This document shows, piece after piece, positions 18,013-26,758 of a DNA stretch of 64,000 nucleotides. The DNA comes from Bog-532 sp963833835. GTDB lineage: Bacteria > Actinomycetota > Actinomycetes > Streptosporangiales > Streptosporangiaceae. The stretch lies in contig CAWHZI010000008.1 in NCBI GenBank assembly GCA_963833835.1, forward strand, positions 868,001 to 932,000, in the 5' to 3' direction. The notes under the pieces are model-generated. The model worked only from the letters and a program-made list of their open reading frames with translations. It ran no database searches and had not been told where the DNA came from. The translations under genes were made by a program, and so were the position numbers. The number at the start of each line of letters is the position of its first letter. The first letter of the stretch is position 1.

Positions 18013-19223
18013 AACCCCGGCAGCAGCACGCTGATGACCACCGCGCCGGCCACGGTGGCCAGTCCCCCGGCCAGCGCGCTGATCCCTGGGGTGGTGAGCG
18101 AGCCCAGCGTGCCCGCTTCCAGGTTGCCGAGCTGAGCCCCGCCCGCGCCGACCACGAAGTCGCTGGCCATGACCCGGCCGCGCAGCGGTTCCGGGGTGAC
18201 CTCCTGCAGGATGGCGCCGCGGAACACGACCGTAAACGTGTCGGCCGCGCCCGCCACAGCCAGCAGGGTCAGGGTCAGCCACAGTGAGCGGGCCAGCGCA
18301 AAGCCCGCGAACGCGCCACCCCAGATGGTGACCGTGATCAGCATGGCGCGGCCGGGCCGGGCCAGATGCCGCAGCGGCCCGGACAGCGCGGCACTGACCA
18401 GGCCGCCGGCCCCGATCGCCGCCGTGAACAGGCCAAGGGTGGCCGGGCTGCCGCCGAACCGGGCCGCGTTGATGGCCGGGAACAGCGCGATCGGCAGCCC
18501 GAACACGGTGGCGTTCAGGTCGGCCAGGAACGCCCCGGCCAGCGGCGGGCTGCGGCGGATGAACCGGGCTCCTTCGGCCGCGGCACGCCAACCAGGCCTG
18601 GCCGCGGTCTGGGGCGGCAGGGCGGGCAGCCGGATGATTCCGTACAGGGACGCCGCGAAGCTGATCACGTCGATCAGGTAGCAGGCCGGCAGGCCGAGGT
18701 GCGGGGCGGCGGTGATAACCCCGGCCAGCGCCGGGCCGACGACCAGGACGACCTGGAAGCTGAGCCGGATCAGCGCCAGCCCGGCGGTCCGCTGCTCGGC
18801 CGGGAGCAGGCTCGGCACCATCGCGGCCCGTACTGGCCAGTCGATGGCGGCCACCGCGGACTGCAGGGCGACCAGCGCGTACAGCAGCCCGGTCACCCGG
18901 AGCCCGGCGAAGGCCTGGGCCGCCAGCGCGGCCGACACCGCGGTCTGCACGCCCCCGGTGATCAGGGCCAGCCGGCGCCGGTCCATCGCGTCGGTGATCG
19001 AGCCGGCCAGCAGCCCCACGGTCAGCAACGGGATCACCTGGGCCAGGCCCAGCGCGCCCACCGCGAACGAGGAGTGGGTGAGCCGGTAAACCTGCAAGAT
19101 GACGGCGAACGAGGTCAGCGCGCCGCCGATGGCCGACAGCGTGTTGCCCACCCACAGCCGCCGGAACGCCGCCGACCGCCTGAGCGGCTCGACGTCAATG
19201 AGCAGCCGGAACCGTCGGGGCAC
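17949..19223 (-). CDS. MFS transporter, EntS/MFS_3-like exporter
   Basis: 424 residues, about 12 hydrophobic helices. The start LLIDVEPLRRSAAFRRLWVGN followed by TLSAIGGALTSFAVILQVYR and the loop SITDAMDRRRLALITGG (motif A) are characteristic of the enterobactin-exporter-like MFS_3 group, also used for drugs and siderophores. The GC-rich gene is in one clean frame; only the last 15 residues (QQKIRCLRPICPS) look unlike a membrane-protein tail and lie inside the overlap with the FHA gene. No siderophore genes are nearby, so the cargo is unknown. Confidence 0.85.
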   Translation of the reverse strand: MPRRFRLLIDVEPLRRSAAFRRLWVGNTLSAIGGALTSFAVILQVYRLTHSSFAVGALGLAQVIPLLTVGLLAGSITDAMDRRRLALITGGVQTAVSAALAAQAFAGLRVTGLLYALVALQSAVAAIDWPVRAAMVPSLLPAEQRTAGLALIRLSFQVVLVVGPALAGVITAAPHLGLPACYLIDVISFAASLYGIIRLPALPPQTAARPGWRAAAEGARFIRRSPPLAGAFLADLNATVFGLPIALFPAINAARFGGSPATLGLFTAAIGAGGLVSAALSGPLRHLARPGRAMLITVTIWGGAFAGFALARSLWLTLTLLAVAGAADTFTVVFRGAILQEVTPEPLRGRVMASDFVVGAGGAQLGNLEAGTLGSLTTPGISALAGGLATVAGAVVISVLLPGFYRYRWGGQQKIRCLRPICPS

Positions 19224-19297
19224 AACGCAGCACTATCCCCGCGCTGTGTCCCGACGGCAACCAGTTAATGGGCGCCGAGGGGCCGCAGCACGGCGGG

Positions 19298-20333
19298 TCA
19301 GTCGGCTTTCTTCTCCTTGTGGCCGCCGAAGCCAGACCGCATGGCCGACAGCACCTGGCCGGTGAACTTGCCGTCGCCGCGCGACTCGAACCGCTCGTAC
19401 AGGGCCGAGGAGATGACCGGACGCGGGCACGCCGGTGTCGATGGCCGCTTCCACCGTCCACCGGCCCTCGCCGGAGTCCGACACCCGGCCGGTGTAGTCG
19501 GACAGGTCCGGGGACTTGGCGAACGCGTCGGCGGTCAGGTCGATCAGCCAGGAGCTGATCACCGAGCCGCGCCGCCACACCTCGGCCACCTCACCGACGT
19601 CGATGTTGTACTTGTAGGCCCACGGGTCACGCAGCGGGGTGGTCTCGGCGTCGATCTCGTCCATGTGGTCGCCGGCGTCGGCGTGCTCGATGATGCTGAG
19701 CCCCTCGGCGATCGCGGCCATCATGCCGTACTCGATGCCGTTGTGGACCATCTTGACGAAGTGCCCGGCGCCGTTCGGGCCGCAGTGCAGGTAACCCTCG
19801 GCCGCGGTGCTGCGGTCCTCGGTCCGGCTCGGGGTGGGCGGGACCATGCCCACGCCGGGGGCGATGGTCTTGAAGATCGGGTCCAGCCGGGCCACCGGCT
19901 CGTCCTGGCCGCCGATCATCAGGCAGTAGCCGCGCTCCAGGCCCCAGATGCCGCCGCTGGTGCCGCAGTCCACGTAGTGGATGCCATCGGCCTGCAGTGC
20001 CTTGGACCGGATGATGTCGTCGCGGTAGTAGGAGTTACCGCCGTCGATGATGATGTCGTCCGCCGCGACCAGCGGCTTGAGCTTGTCCAGCGTCTGCTCG
20101 ACCAGGCCGGCCGGGATCATCAGCCAGATGTTGCGCGGCGCCTCCAGCATGTTCACGAACGTGGCCAGGTCGGTCGAGCCCTTGGCCCCCTCGTCTTCCA
20201 GTGCCTTCACCGCGTCGGCGCTGATGTCGTAGACCACGCAGTGGTGGCCGTCGCGCATCAGCCGCCGGGTGAGGTTGGCACCCATCCGGCCCAGCCCCAC
20301 CATGCCCAGCTGCATCGGCTTGTCAGTTGCCAT
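19298..20333 (-). CDS. gnd: 6-phosphogluconate dehydrogenase (decarboxylating, short type), one frameshift
   Basis: Oxidative decarboxylation of 6-phosphogluconate to ribulose 5-phosphate. The cofactor loop GMVGLGRMGAN is at residues 10-20, the substrate segment CGTSGGIWGLERG at 123-135, and the catalytic Lys194 is in GAGHFVKMVHNGIEYG. The frame breaks after VEAAIDTGVPAS: one extra base in the CC at 19417-19418 diverts it. In the next frame the expected SSALYERFESRGDGKFTGQV and GFGGHKEKKAD end at the TGA 19298-19300. The corrected length is about 344 residues, normal for the short, usually NAD-preferring class. It follows pgi by 15 bases in the same orientation. A break at the last tenth of a conserved central-metabolism gene is most simply a sequencing error. 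Confidence 0.9.
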
Positions 20334-20348
20334 CGAAGTCAGCTCCCA

Positions 20349-21980
20349 TTACTTGTTCTTCAGCGCGCGGTACTTGCGGATCAGCGTGTTGGTCGAGGAA
20401 TCGTGCTGGAGGTCGGGCTCGGTCTCCGACTCCAGCTCGGGGATGATCTGCTGGGCCATCACCTTGCCCAGCTCGACCCCCCACTGGTCGAACGAGTCGA
20501 TGTCCCAGATTGTCCCCTGGGTGAACACGCTGTGCTCATACAGCGCGACCAGCGCGCCCAGCACCCGGGGGGTGATGACCTCGGCCAGGATGGTGTTGGT
20601 GGGCCGGTTGCCCTCCATCACCCGGTGCGGCACGACGTTGTCCGGCGTGCCCTCGGCCCGGACCTCTTCCTCGGTCTTGCCGAAGGCCAGCGCCTGAGCC
20701 TGGGCGAAGACGTTGGAAGACAGTTTGTCGTGGTGGTCGCTCAGCGGGTTGAGCGTCTTGCCGAACCCGATCAGGTCGACCGGGATCAGCACCGTGCCCT
20801 GGTGGATGAGCTGGTAGAAGCTGTGCTGGCCGTTGGTGCCCGGCTCACCCCAGAACACCGCACCGGTGTCGTAGTCCACGTGCTGCCCGGTCAGCGTGAC
20901 GTGCTTGCCGTTGGACTCCATGGTCAGCTGCTGCAGGTAGGCCGGGAACCGCTTGAGGTACTGGTCGTACGGCATCACGCCGTAGGTCTGGCTGCCGAAG
21001 AAGTCCCGGTACCACAGGGCCAGCAGGCCCATCAGCACCGGCAGGTTCTGCGCCAGCGGCGCGGTGCGGAAGTGCTCGTCCATCTCGTGGAACCCGGCCA
21101 GCATCTCGTCGAACCGGTCCGGGCCGATGGCCACCATGGTCGACAGGCCGATCGCGGAGTCCATCGAGTACCGGCCGCCGACCCAGTCCCAGAACCCGAA
21201 CATGTTGGCCGTGTCGATGCCGAACTCGCTGACCTTCTCGGCGTTGGTCGAGACGGCCACGAAGTGCTTGGCCACCGCGTCCTCGCTGCCGAGCGCGGAC
21301 ACCACCCAGTCGCGGGCCGAGTGGGCGTTGGTCAGCGTCTCCAGCGTGACGAACGTCTTGGAGGAGATGATGAACAGCGTCTCCGCCGGGTCCAGGTCCC
21401 GGGTGGCCTCGACGAAGTCGGTGGAGTCCACGTTGGACACGAACCGGAACGTCATGTCCCGGTCGCTGTAGTGCCGCAGCGCCTCGTACGCCATCACCGG
21501 CCCGAGGTCGGAGCCGCCGATGCCGACGTTGATCACGTTGCGGATGCGCTGGCCGGTGTACCCGGTCCACTCCCCCGACCGGATCCGGTCGGAGAAGTCC
21601 CGCATCCGGCCCAGCACCTCGTGCACGTCGGCCACCACGTCCTGGCCGTCCACGACCAGCTCGGTGCTGGCCGGCATCCGCAGCGCGACATGCAGCACGG
21701 CCCGGTCCTCGGACACGTTGATGTGCTCGCCGCGGAACATGGCGTCCCGGCGCTCCGCCACCCCGGACTCCTCGGCCAGCTCGACCAGCAGCCGCAGGGT
21801 CTCGTCGGTGATCCGGTTCTTGGAGTAGTCGAGGTACAGCCCGGCCGCCTCGGCGGTCAGCCGCTCACCGCGCCCGGGATCCTCGGCGAAGAGGTCGCGC
21901 AGGTGCCGCCCCGCGATCTCGTCATAATGGCGCTCCAGCGCCTGCCACGCCTTCCGCTCCCGTAGCGGCGTCACGGCCAT
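20349..21980 (-). CDS. pgi: Glucose-6-phosphate isomerase
   Basis: Interconverts glucose 6-phosphate and fructose 6-phosphate. The ATG at 21980 has a GAAGGAGGAG site and gives 543 residues, the normal length; the frame extends further upstream but without support. Both PGI signatures are present: DWVGGRYSMDSAIGLS (about residue 250) and the pair EPGTNGQHSFYQLIHQGT (about 365). VINVGIGGSDLGPVM forms the sugar-phosphate site and EHSVFTQGTIWDIDSFDQWG the C-terminal signature. The gene is intact. With gnd downstream it links glycolysis and the pentose phosphate pathway in one operon. Confidence 0.96.
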   Translation of the reverse strand: MAVTPLRERKAWQALERHYDEIAGRHLRDLFAEDPGRGERLTAEAAGLYLDYSKNRITDETLRLLVELAEESGVAERRDAMFRGEHINVSEDRAVLHVALRMPASTELVVDGQDVVADVHEVLGRMRDFSDRIRSGEWTGYTGQRIRNVINVGIGGSDLGPVMAYEALRHYSDRDMTFRFVSNVDSTDFVEATRDLDPAETLFIISSKTFVTLETLTNAHSARDWVVSALGSEDAVAKHFVAVSTNAEKVSEFGIDTANMFGFWDWVGGRYSMDSAIGLSTMVAIGPDRFDEMLAGFHEMDEHFRTAPLAQNLPVLMGLLALWYRDFFGSQTYGVMPYDQYLKRFPAYLQQLTMESNGKHVTLTGQHVDYDTGAVFWGEPGTNGQHSFYQLIHQGTVLIPVDLIGFGKTLNPLSDHHDKLSSNVFAQAQALAFGKTEEEVRAEGTPDNVVPHRVMEGNRPTNTILAEVITPRVLGALVALYEHSVFTQGTIWDIDSFDQWGVELGKVMAQQIIPELESETEPDLQHDSSTNTLIRKYRALKNK

Positions 21981-22126
21981 GTCTCCTCCTTCGTCCGGGC
22001 CCACCCGGTCGGCACCGTTGCCCCCGGAACCACAGTGCTCCGTCGAGAGCATTTCATGCGCTTGTCAACGGAAGATCGCGGCCCAGCGCCTTGGGGCGGA
22101 AATTTTTCTTTAACAAACTCCCGCGG

Positions 22127-23563
22127 CTAGGAGTCGAACCCCAGGCCGAGGTGGTCGAGGGTGCGGAGCCAGAGGTTGCGCCGGCCGGCGTCCCGGTCGG
22201 CCCGGGCCAGCGAGGCCCGGGTGAGCTGGACGACCGCGGTCCGCGCGGGCTCGGGCGGGAACGGCACCGGCCGGGACCGGACCAGCTCCAGTTCGGTCCG
22301 CTCGGTGGGCTCGCCGGACAGCAGGTCCAGCACCACGTTGGCCCCGAACCGGCTGGCCCCCACCCCGAGCCCGGTGTGCCCGCAGGCGTAGGCCAGCCGG
22401 CCGCCGAAGGCGGTGCCGTAGAACGCGAAGAACCGGCTGCAGGTGTCGATCGCGCCGCCCCAGGCGTACTCGAATGTCACGTCCTCCAGCTGCGGGAACG
22501 TGGCGAAGAAGTGCTCGGCCAGGCGGTGGAAGGTCTGCGGCCGCTGGTCGTGGTCGCGCCCCACCGTGCCGCCGGTGAAGTAGACCGCGTCGTAGCCGCC
22601 CCACAGGATCCGGTTGTCCGCCGTCAGCCGGAAGTAGTGGAACTGGTTGCCGCTGTCGGCCGCGCCCTGCCGGTGCCGCCACCCCACGCTGGCCAGCTCG
22701 GCCGCGGACAGCGGCCGGGTGACGAGCACGTAGTCGTAGACCGGCACGAAGTAGCTCCGGATCCGGCGCAGCAGGGCCGGGTAGGCCCCGGTGGCCAGGA
22801 CCACTTGGTTGGCCTGCAGCTGGCCGGCGGGCGTGGTCAGCGCGATGCCGGTCCCGTCGGCGTGCATCGCTCGCACGGGGGTGTGCTCGTAGATCCGCAC
22901 GCCGGCGTCCAGGCAGGCAGCCCGCAGCCCGCGGGCCAGCCGGGCCGGGTCGACCATGGCGCAGGTGTCGCGGTACCAGCTCCCGCCCAGGAACGCCGGC
23001 GAATCCAGCTCGGCCCGGACTCCGGCCGCGTCCAGCTCGGTCACCTCGTGGCCCAGCGCCCGGGCCGCCGCGGCCTCCTCGGTCAGCCCGTCGAGCTGCC
23101 ACGGCGCGGTGGCCACGGCCAGCTCCCCGGTCATGGCGAAGTCACAGTCGATCCCGTGCGCGGCCACCGTCGCGCCGATCTCGGCCAGGTTCTGCGCGCC
23201 CAGCTGCTCCAGCCGGGGCATGTCGTCGGGGAACCGGCTCAGCCCGTTCCCGATCCCGTGCGTGAGGCTGGCCGAGCAGAACCCGCCGTTGCGCCCCGAC
23301 GCCGCCCACCCCGCCGTGCTCGCCTCGACCAAGATCACGTCCGCGGACGGATCCCGCTCCCGGGCCAGCAACGCCGTCCACAACCCAGAGAACCCGCCAC
23401 CCACCACCACCAGGTCAGCCCGCTGCTGGCTGGTCAGTGGATCGGCTGGCTCAGGGGCGCCGGGCTGACTGGTCCAGAACGAGCGCGCCCGCGCCCCGGC
23501 CAGCGCCCGCTGCGCATGCTCCCGGGCCGCGTGGTCGGCCAGCTGGGCCGGACGGTTCCGCAT
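22127..23563 (-). CDS. FAD-dependent oxidoreductase (DAO family, PuuB-like)
   Basis: About 478 residues from the ATG at 23563; a GTG at 23614 would add 17. The ADP-binding motif DLVVVGGGFSGLWTALLARE lies near residue 32-50, followed by GWAASGRNGGFCSASL. Near the end come GYDAVYFTGGTVG and ACGHTGLGVGASRFGANVVL, the second FAD-contact region. This is the amine/amino-acid oxidase layout of gamma-glutamylputrescine oxidase and related enzymes. Broken aminobutyraldehyde dehydrogenase and aminotransferase genes 3 kb away suggest it was part of a polyamine or GABA catabolic cluster. The frame is intact, unlike those partners. Confidence 0.82.
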   Translation of the reverse strand: MRNRPAQLADHAAREHAQRALAGARARSFWTSQPGAPEPADPLTSQQRADLVVVGGGFSGLWTALLARERDPSADVILVEASTAGWAASGRNGGFCSASLTHGIGNGLSRFPDDMPRLEQLGAQNLAEIGATVAAHGIDCDFAMTGELAVATAPWQLDGLTEEAAAARALGHEVTELDAAGVRAELDSPAFLGGSWYRDTCAMVDPARLARGLRAACLDAGVRIYEHTPVRAMHADGTGIALTTPAGQLQANQVVLATGAYPALLRRIRSYFVPVYDYVLVTRPLSAAELASVGWRHRQGAADSGNQFHYFRLTADNRILWGGYDAVYFTGGTVGRDHDQRPQTFHRLAEHFFATFPQLEDVTFEYAWGGAIDTCSRFFAFYGTAFGGRLAYACGHTGLGVGASRFGANVVLDLLSGEPTERTELELVRSRPVPFPPEPARTAVVQLTRASLARADRDAGRRNLWLRTLDHLGLGFDS

Positions 23564-23689
23564 CGCGCCGAATCTATCGTGCGCCCCCTGCACCCACTCA
23601 TCCAGCACACACACCGGTCAGCCGAGCCCCGGACTTGATCTGCCTCCACCAGCGGGGGTCCCTTGTCCTGTCGAGACCCGCGAACCGCC

Positions 23690-23776
23690 TCTTGCTGTTA
23701 TCACCCTGGCGTTTAGTGCCCGCTTCTTGCTGTTATCACCCAGAGAGGTTTGAAGCCGCCTCTTGCTGTTATCACC
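23690..23776. repeat. Three 16-bp direct repeats at 35-36 bp spacing
   Basis: TCTTGCTGTTATCACC occurs at 23690-23705, 23725-23740 and 23761-23776. Each copy is preceded by a similar CCGCC or CCGCT, so the shared unit is about 20-22 bases. The 19- and 20-base segments between copies are unrelated. The period (35 then 36) is too short and too irregular for a CRISPR array. The repeats lie 130-210 bases upstream of the FAD oxidoreductase start, in a 437-base gap that otherwise holds only AT-rich sequence and one predicted promoter. They could be regulator sites or a dispersed intergenic repeat of this genome. Confidence 0.8.
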
Positions 23777-23935
23777 GGGGATGGCGACCGGGCTCGGCGT
23801 TCCGCCTGTACCCCGCCGCCCCATCCTGCCCCTTCATCCCGCATTTATATCGCGTCACTCCGATGACATTTCGCGACGCTCAGCGTGCGTTTGCGTGGAG
23901 CGTTTTCAGTAATTACTAGCGATTTCCGTTTTCCC

Positions 23936-23965
23936 TTTCCATATTAAGCGCCGGTTCGATATAAT
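23936..23965 (+). promoter_or_regulatory. Predicted sigma-70-type promoter of the DUF222-HNH gene
   Basis: A perfect TATAAT at 23960-23965 stands 35 bases before the ATG at 24001. An acceptable -35, TTTCCA at 23936-23941 (four of six consensus bases), is 18 bases upstream. The surrounding 150 bases are the most AT-rich in the neighbourhood. Confidence 0.5.
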
Positions 23966-24000
23966 GTTCGTATTACCGTTGATCAGATGGGCGGTGAAGC

Positions 24001-25666
24001 ATGTCGGCGGAGCTTACGTCCGGCGAATACAGCGACCACGATTCGCTGTTTATGGGAGCGCCGGAGGTTACTCGGGCTGGAGTCGCTTGCCCGCCCGAAT
24101 ACGCCAATGTGCCCACCAGCGAGCTGTTCGCGCAATGGACGCCCAGCGGCACGAGCGCGCCGCTGCGAAGTCTCGCCCCAGGCTCCCTTATTACTCCTCT
24201 CTTCTCTGCAGGCCGATGGTGCCGTCTCCATCGGGCTCTGGGTTGGACTCAGGCGGCATCCTCGACGTGTGCCTGCCAGGCGGTTCGCTGGCTGGCCTGG
24301 TCGACGCCGCTGTCCGTGACGGCGGCCTGGCCGAACTGGACGACGACGAGCTGATCGGCGTGCTGCGGGCCTGGCGCCGTCTCGAATCGTGGTGTAGCTC
24401 AGGCAGCTTGGCAGCCATCGCCGAGCTGGCCCGCCGCCGCCCCGCAGAGCGAGCCGCTGCGGCGGCCTCGCCAGGGTCATTCCCAGAGCACCTGAGTGAG
24501 TTCATCGGCGACGAGATTGCGGCGGCTCTGACCCTGACCACCCGTACCGCCGACGCTTACCTGGGGCTGGCTCTGGACCTGGCCACCCGGCTGCCCGGGA
24601 CGGCCCGGGCCCTGCATGAGGGAGTCATCGACTACCCCCGGGCCCGCCTGATCGCCGACCTTACCCGCGTGCTGTCCGACGAGGACGCCCGTGCGGTGGA
24701 GGCCCGGATCCTGCCCGCGGCCGGGCAGCAGACGACCGGGCGGCTCCGCGCCGCGGTGGGCCGGGCCGTGTTGGCCATCGACCCCGCCGCCGCCACCAAG
24801 CGGCGCGAGGAAGCGCAGAAGGATCCCCGGGTACGCCGCTGGCAGGAAGACGCGGGCACCGCCGCGCTGGGCGGTTACGGGCTAACGCGGAGTGCTGGAA
24901 GCCGACCAGCGCCTCACCGATCGCGCGCTGGCCCTCCGCGAGCCCGGCCGGCCTGGCTCCCTGGAAGAGCTACGCGCCCGCGCCTACCTGGACACCCTCC
25001 TCGGCCAAGACTCCACTCCCCGTCAAAGTTCCACCCCAGCCAGGACTCCGGTCCGGGCCAGGGCCCCCGCCCCGCCCAAGGCCGGCACCACCTGGCCGCG
25101 CGGGTCAGCCTGACCGTGCCGCTGCTGACCCAGCTTGGGCTGGCGGCCGAGCCGGGCGAGGTCGCCGGGTTCGGGCCGGTCGATCCGGCGCTGGCCCGGG
25201 ACCTGACCACGCTGGCGGCGGCCGACCCCGCGGCCCGCTTCGGCGTGACGTGACTGGGGCGGCGGGGCAGGCCATCGGGCACGGGTGCATACCCGGGCGT
25301 CCGCCTGATCTCGGCCGTTCGTCCGGCTTCACCGTGACGATCAGCCCGCTGGCCGGCGACCGCTGCGACCACCGCCACCAGGAATCGGCGTACCAGCCCA
25401 GCCGCAAGCTCCGGCACCTGATCGAGGCCCGCCACGGGACATGCTGCGCACCGGGGTGCGGGCGAGCCTCCGCTCGGTGCGACCTCGACCACACGGTGCC
25501 GTACGGCCAAGGCGGCCGGACCTGCGAGTGCAACTTGGCTCCGTTGTGCCGCCACCACCACCGATGCAAACAATCCGAGGGCTGGCAGCTGGAACAGGCC
25601 GCTCCCGGCCAATTGCGGTGGACCACTCCGAGTGGCCGGATCCAGCTGACCGCACCCACTCCCTAG
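24001..25666 (+). pseudogene. DUF222 / HNH endonuclease (13E12-type), several frameshifts
   Basis: The actinobacterial DUF222-HNH family, often multicopy. The ATG at 24001 begins MSAELTSGEYSDHDSLFMGA. The DUF222 domain is in a second frame: VLRAWRRLESWCSSGSLAAI, then ALTLTTRTADAYLGLALDLA and GVIDYPRARLIADLTRVLSD. A third frame carries MLEADQRLTDRALALREPGR. The second frame returns at LTVPLLTQLGLAAEPGEV, and the C-terminal HNH nuclease occupies yet another (25250-25666): Cys-x4-Cys in GTCCAPGCGRASARCDLDH, then HTVPYGQGG, CECNLAPLCRHHHRCKQ. At least four shifts in 1.7 kb make it non-functional as written. The nuclease residues themselves are intact. Confidence 0.8.
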
Positions 25667-25849
25667 CCCATGGGGCGGGCACAGAGGTAACGTGGCAGTG
25701 GCAGCAGCGCCTGCCTGCTTCCGAGTTACCTGCGGCCCGCGCCGGGGTGACGACGAGGACAAGGGTCTATTGACTCGCGCCATTCTTTTCGTCTGGTCAT
25801 ATTCGCCTGAGCGAGCAGACGCGGGCCGCCTCGCCGGGAAGAAGAGATC

Positions 25850-26619
25850 ATGACGCAGAACAAAGTACAGAAGGCTGCTATCCGCCGGCGCATGGCCGAG
25901 ACCGGCGAACCCTACGTGGTCGCCCGCCGCATCGTCCTCGGCGAAGCCAGCGGAGCCGGCCATCGACGCTGAGCCCCTCGAGGCGCAGGATGCCCCGGTC
26001 GCAGGAGGAGTGGGGCGGTACAGGGGGGTGCAAAGCTGGGGGTGCGGCGGGACGGCGGGGACGCCGGAGGCGGCCGACGGGGCTGACGCCGGAGGAGCAG
26101 TACGTGCTCGAGGCTCGGGCGGCGGGGGTTGGCGCGGAGGAGATTGAGAGCCAGACGCTGGTGTACCGGCTGGAGGCGGCGGCGGATCGGGCTCAGGAAG
26201 CCGCGGAGCTGGCCCGGATACGGGCCGATGAGGCCGAGCAGCACGCCGAGGAGGCCGAGGAGAGAGCGGGGCTGGCCGAGGAGGCGGGAGCCAAAGCCGA
26301 GGAATGGGCCGAACCACCAGCCAAAAGCGGCTGCTCCGAGACCGTGCCGCGCAGCTTCAGGAACCCTCCGAGCGGGCCCGGCTGCCGGGCCGAACAGGCG
26401 GAGGAGGTGGCGGTCGCGGCTGAGGAGCGGGCTGAACTGGCCGCCGACGCGGCGGACGAGGCCGCGAACGCGGGCGGGTTCCCTAGGCAGGCAGACGATG
26501 ACCACCTGCGCGTCTCGGCGGACGAGGGGTTCGTGCCGCCGGTACCGCCCGTGCCACCTGTGCCTCCGCTGCCGCCGCGGGCGGCAAGGCCGCCTCGGCC
26601 GCCTGCGCCACCTCGCTGA
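25850..26619 (+). CDS. Coiled-coil Ala/Glu-rich protein with an actinobacterial KAAIR-RMAETGEPY N-terminus, frameshifted
   Basis: A 40-codon frame at 25850 encodes MTQNKVQKAAIRRRMAETGE followed by PYVVARR, an N-terminal motif common in actinobacterial proteins of unknown function. It stops at 25970-25972. A one-base shift just before that would continue into EPAIDAEPLEAQDAPVAGG. Downstream, the frame from 25990 reads a long Ala/Glu/Arg heptad region (about 35-110: RLEAAADRAQEAAELARIRA, EEAEERAGLAEEAGAKAEE), a second such stretch, and a Pro tail VPPVPPVPPVPPLPP. I infer one gene with at least one indel. The coiled coil suggests a structural or scaffolding role; no enzyme motif is visible. Confidence 0.55.
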
Positions 26620-26703
26620 CGCGAGCATGTGGGTGACTCCGCACACGTGGGGCCTGGGCAGTGAGGACGTCATTAAATAAAAAATGCTGGGGAATGGCGT
26701 TGA

Positions 26704-26731
26704 CCCGGGGTCCCCCCTCAAGAACCCCGGG
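26704..26731. terminator. Hairpin between convergent genes, possible terminator
   Basis: Perfect eight-base inverted repeat CCCGGGGT / ACCCCGGG with a 12-base loop. It lies between the end of the coiled-coil gene (26619) and the end of the convergent aldehyde dehydrogenase (26759). There is no T tract, as usual for actinobacterial terminators. The AT-rich patch just before it (26670-26685) holds GACGTCATTAAA, which recurs at 63953-63964. Confidence 0.5.
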
Positions 26732-26758
26732 CCGCGACCACCCATCCCAACTACGCAT

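Noticed and set aside
23690..23776. CRISPR array
   Set aside because: Only three 16-bp repeats with 19-20-base spacers and an irregular 35/36 period, and no cas genes nearby.
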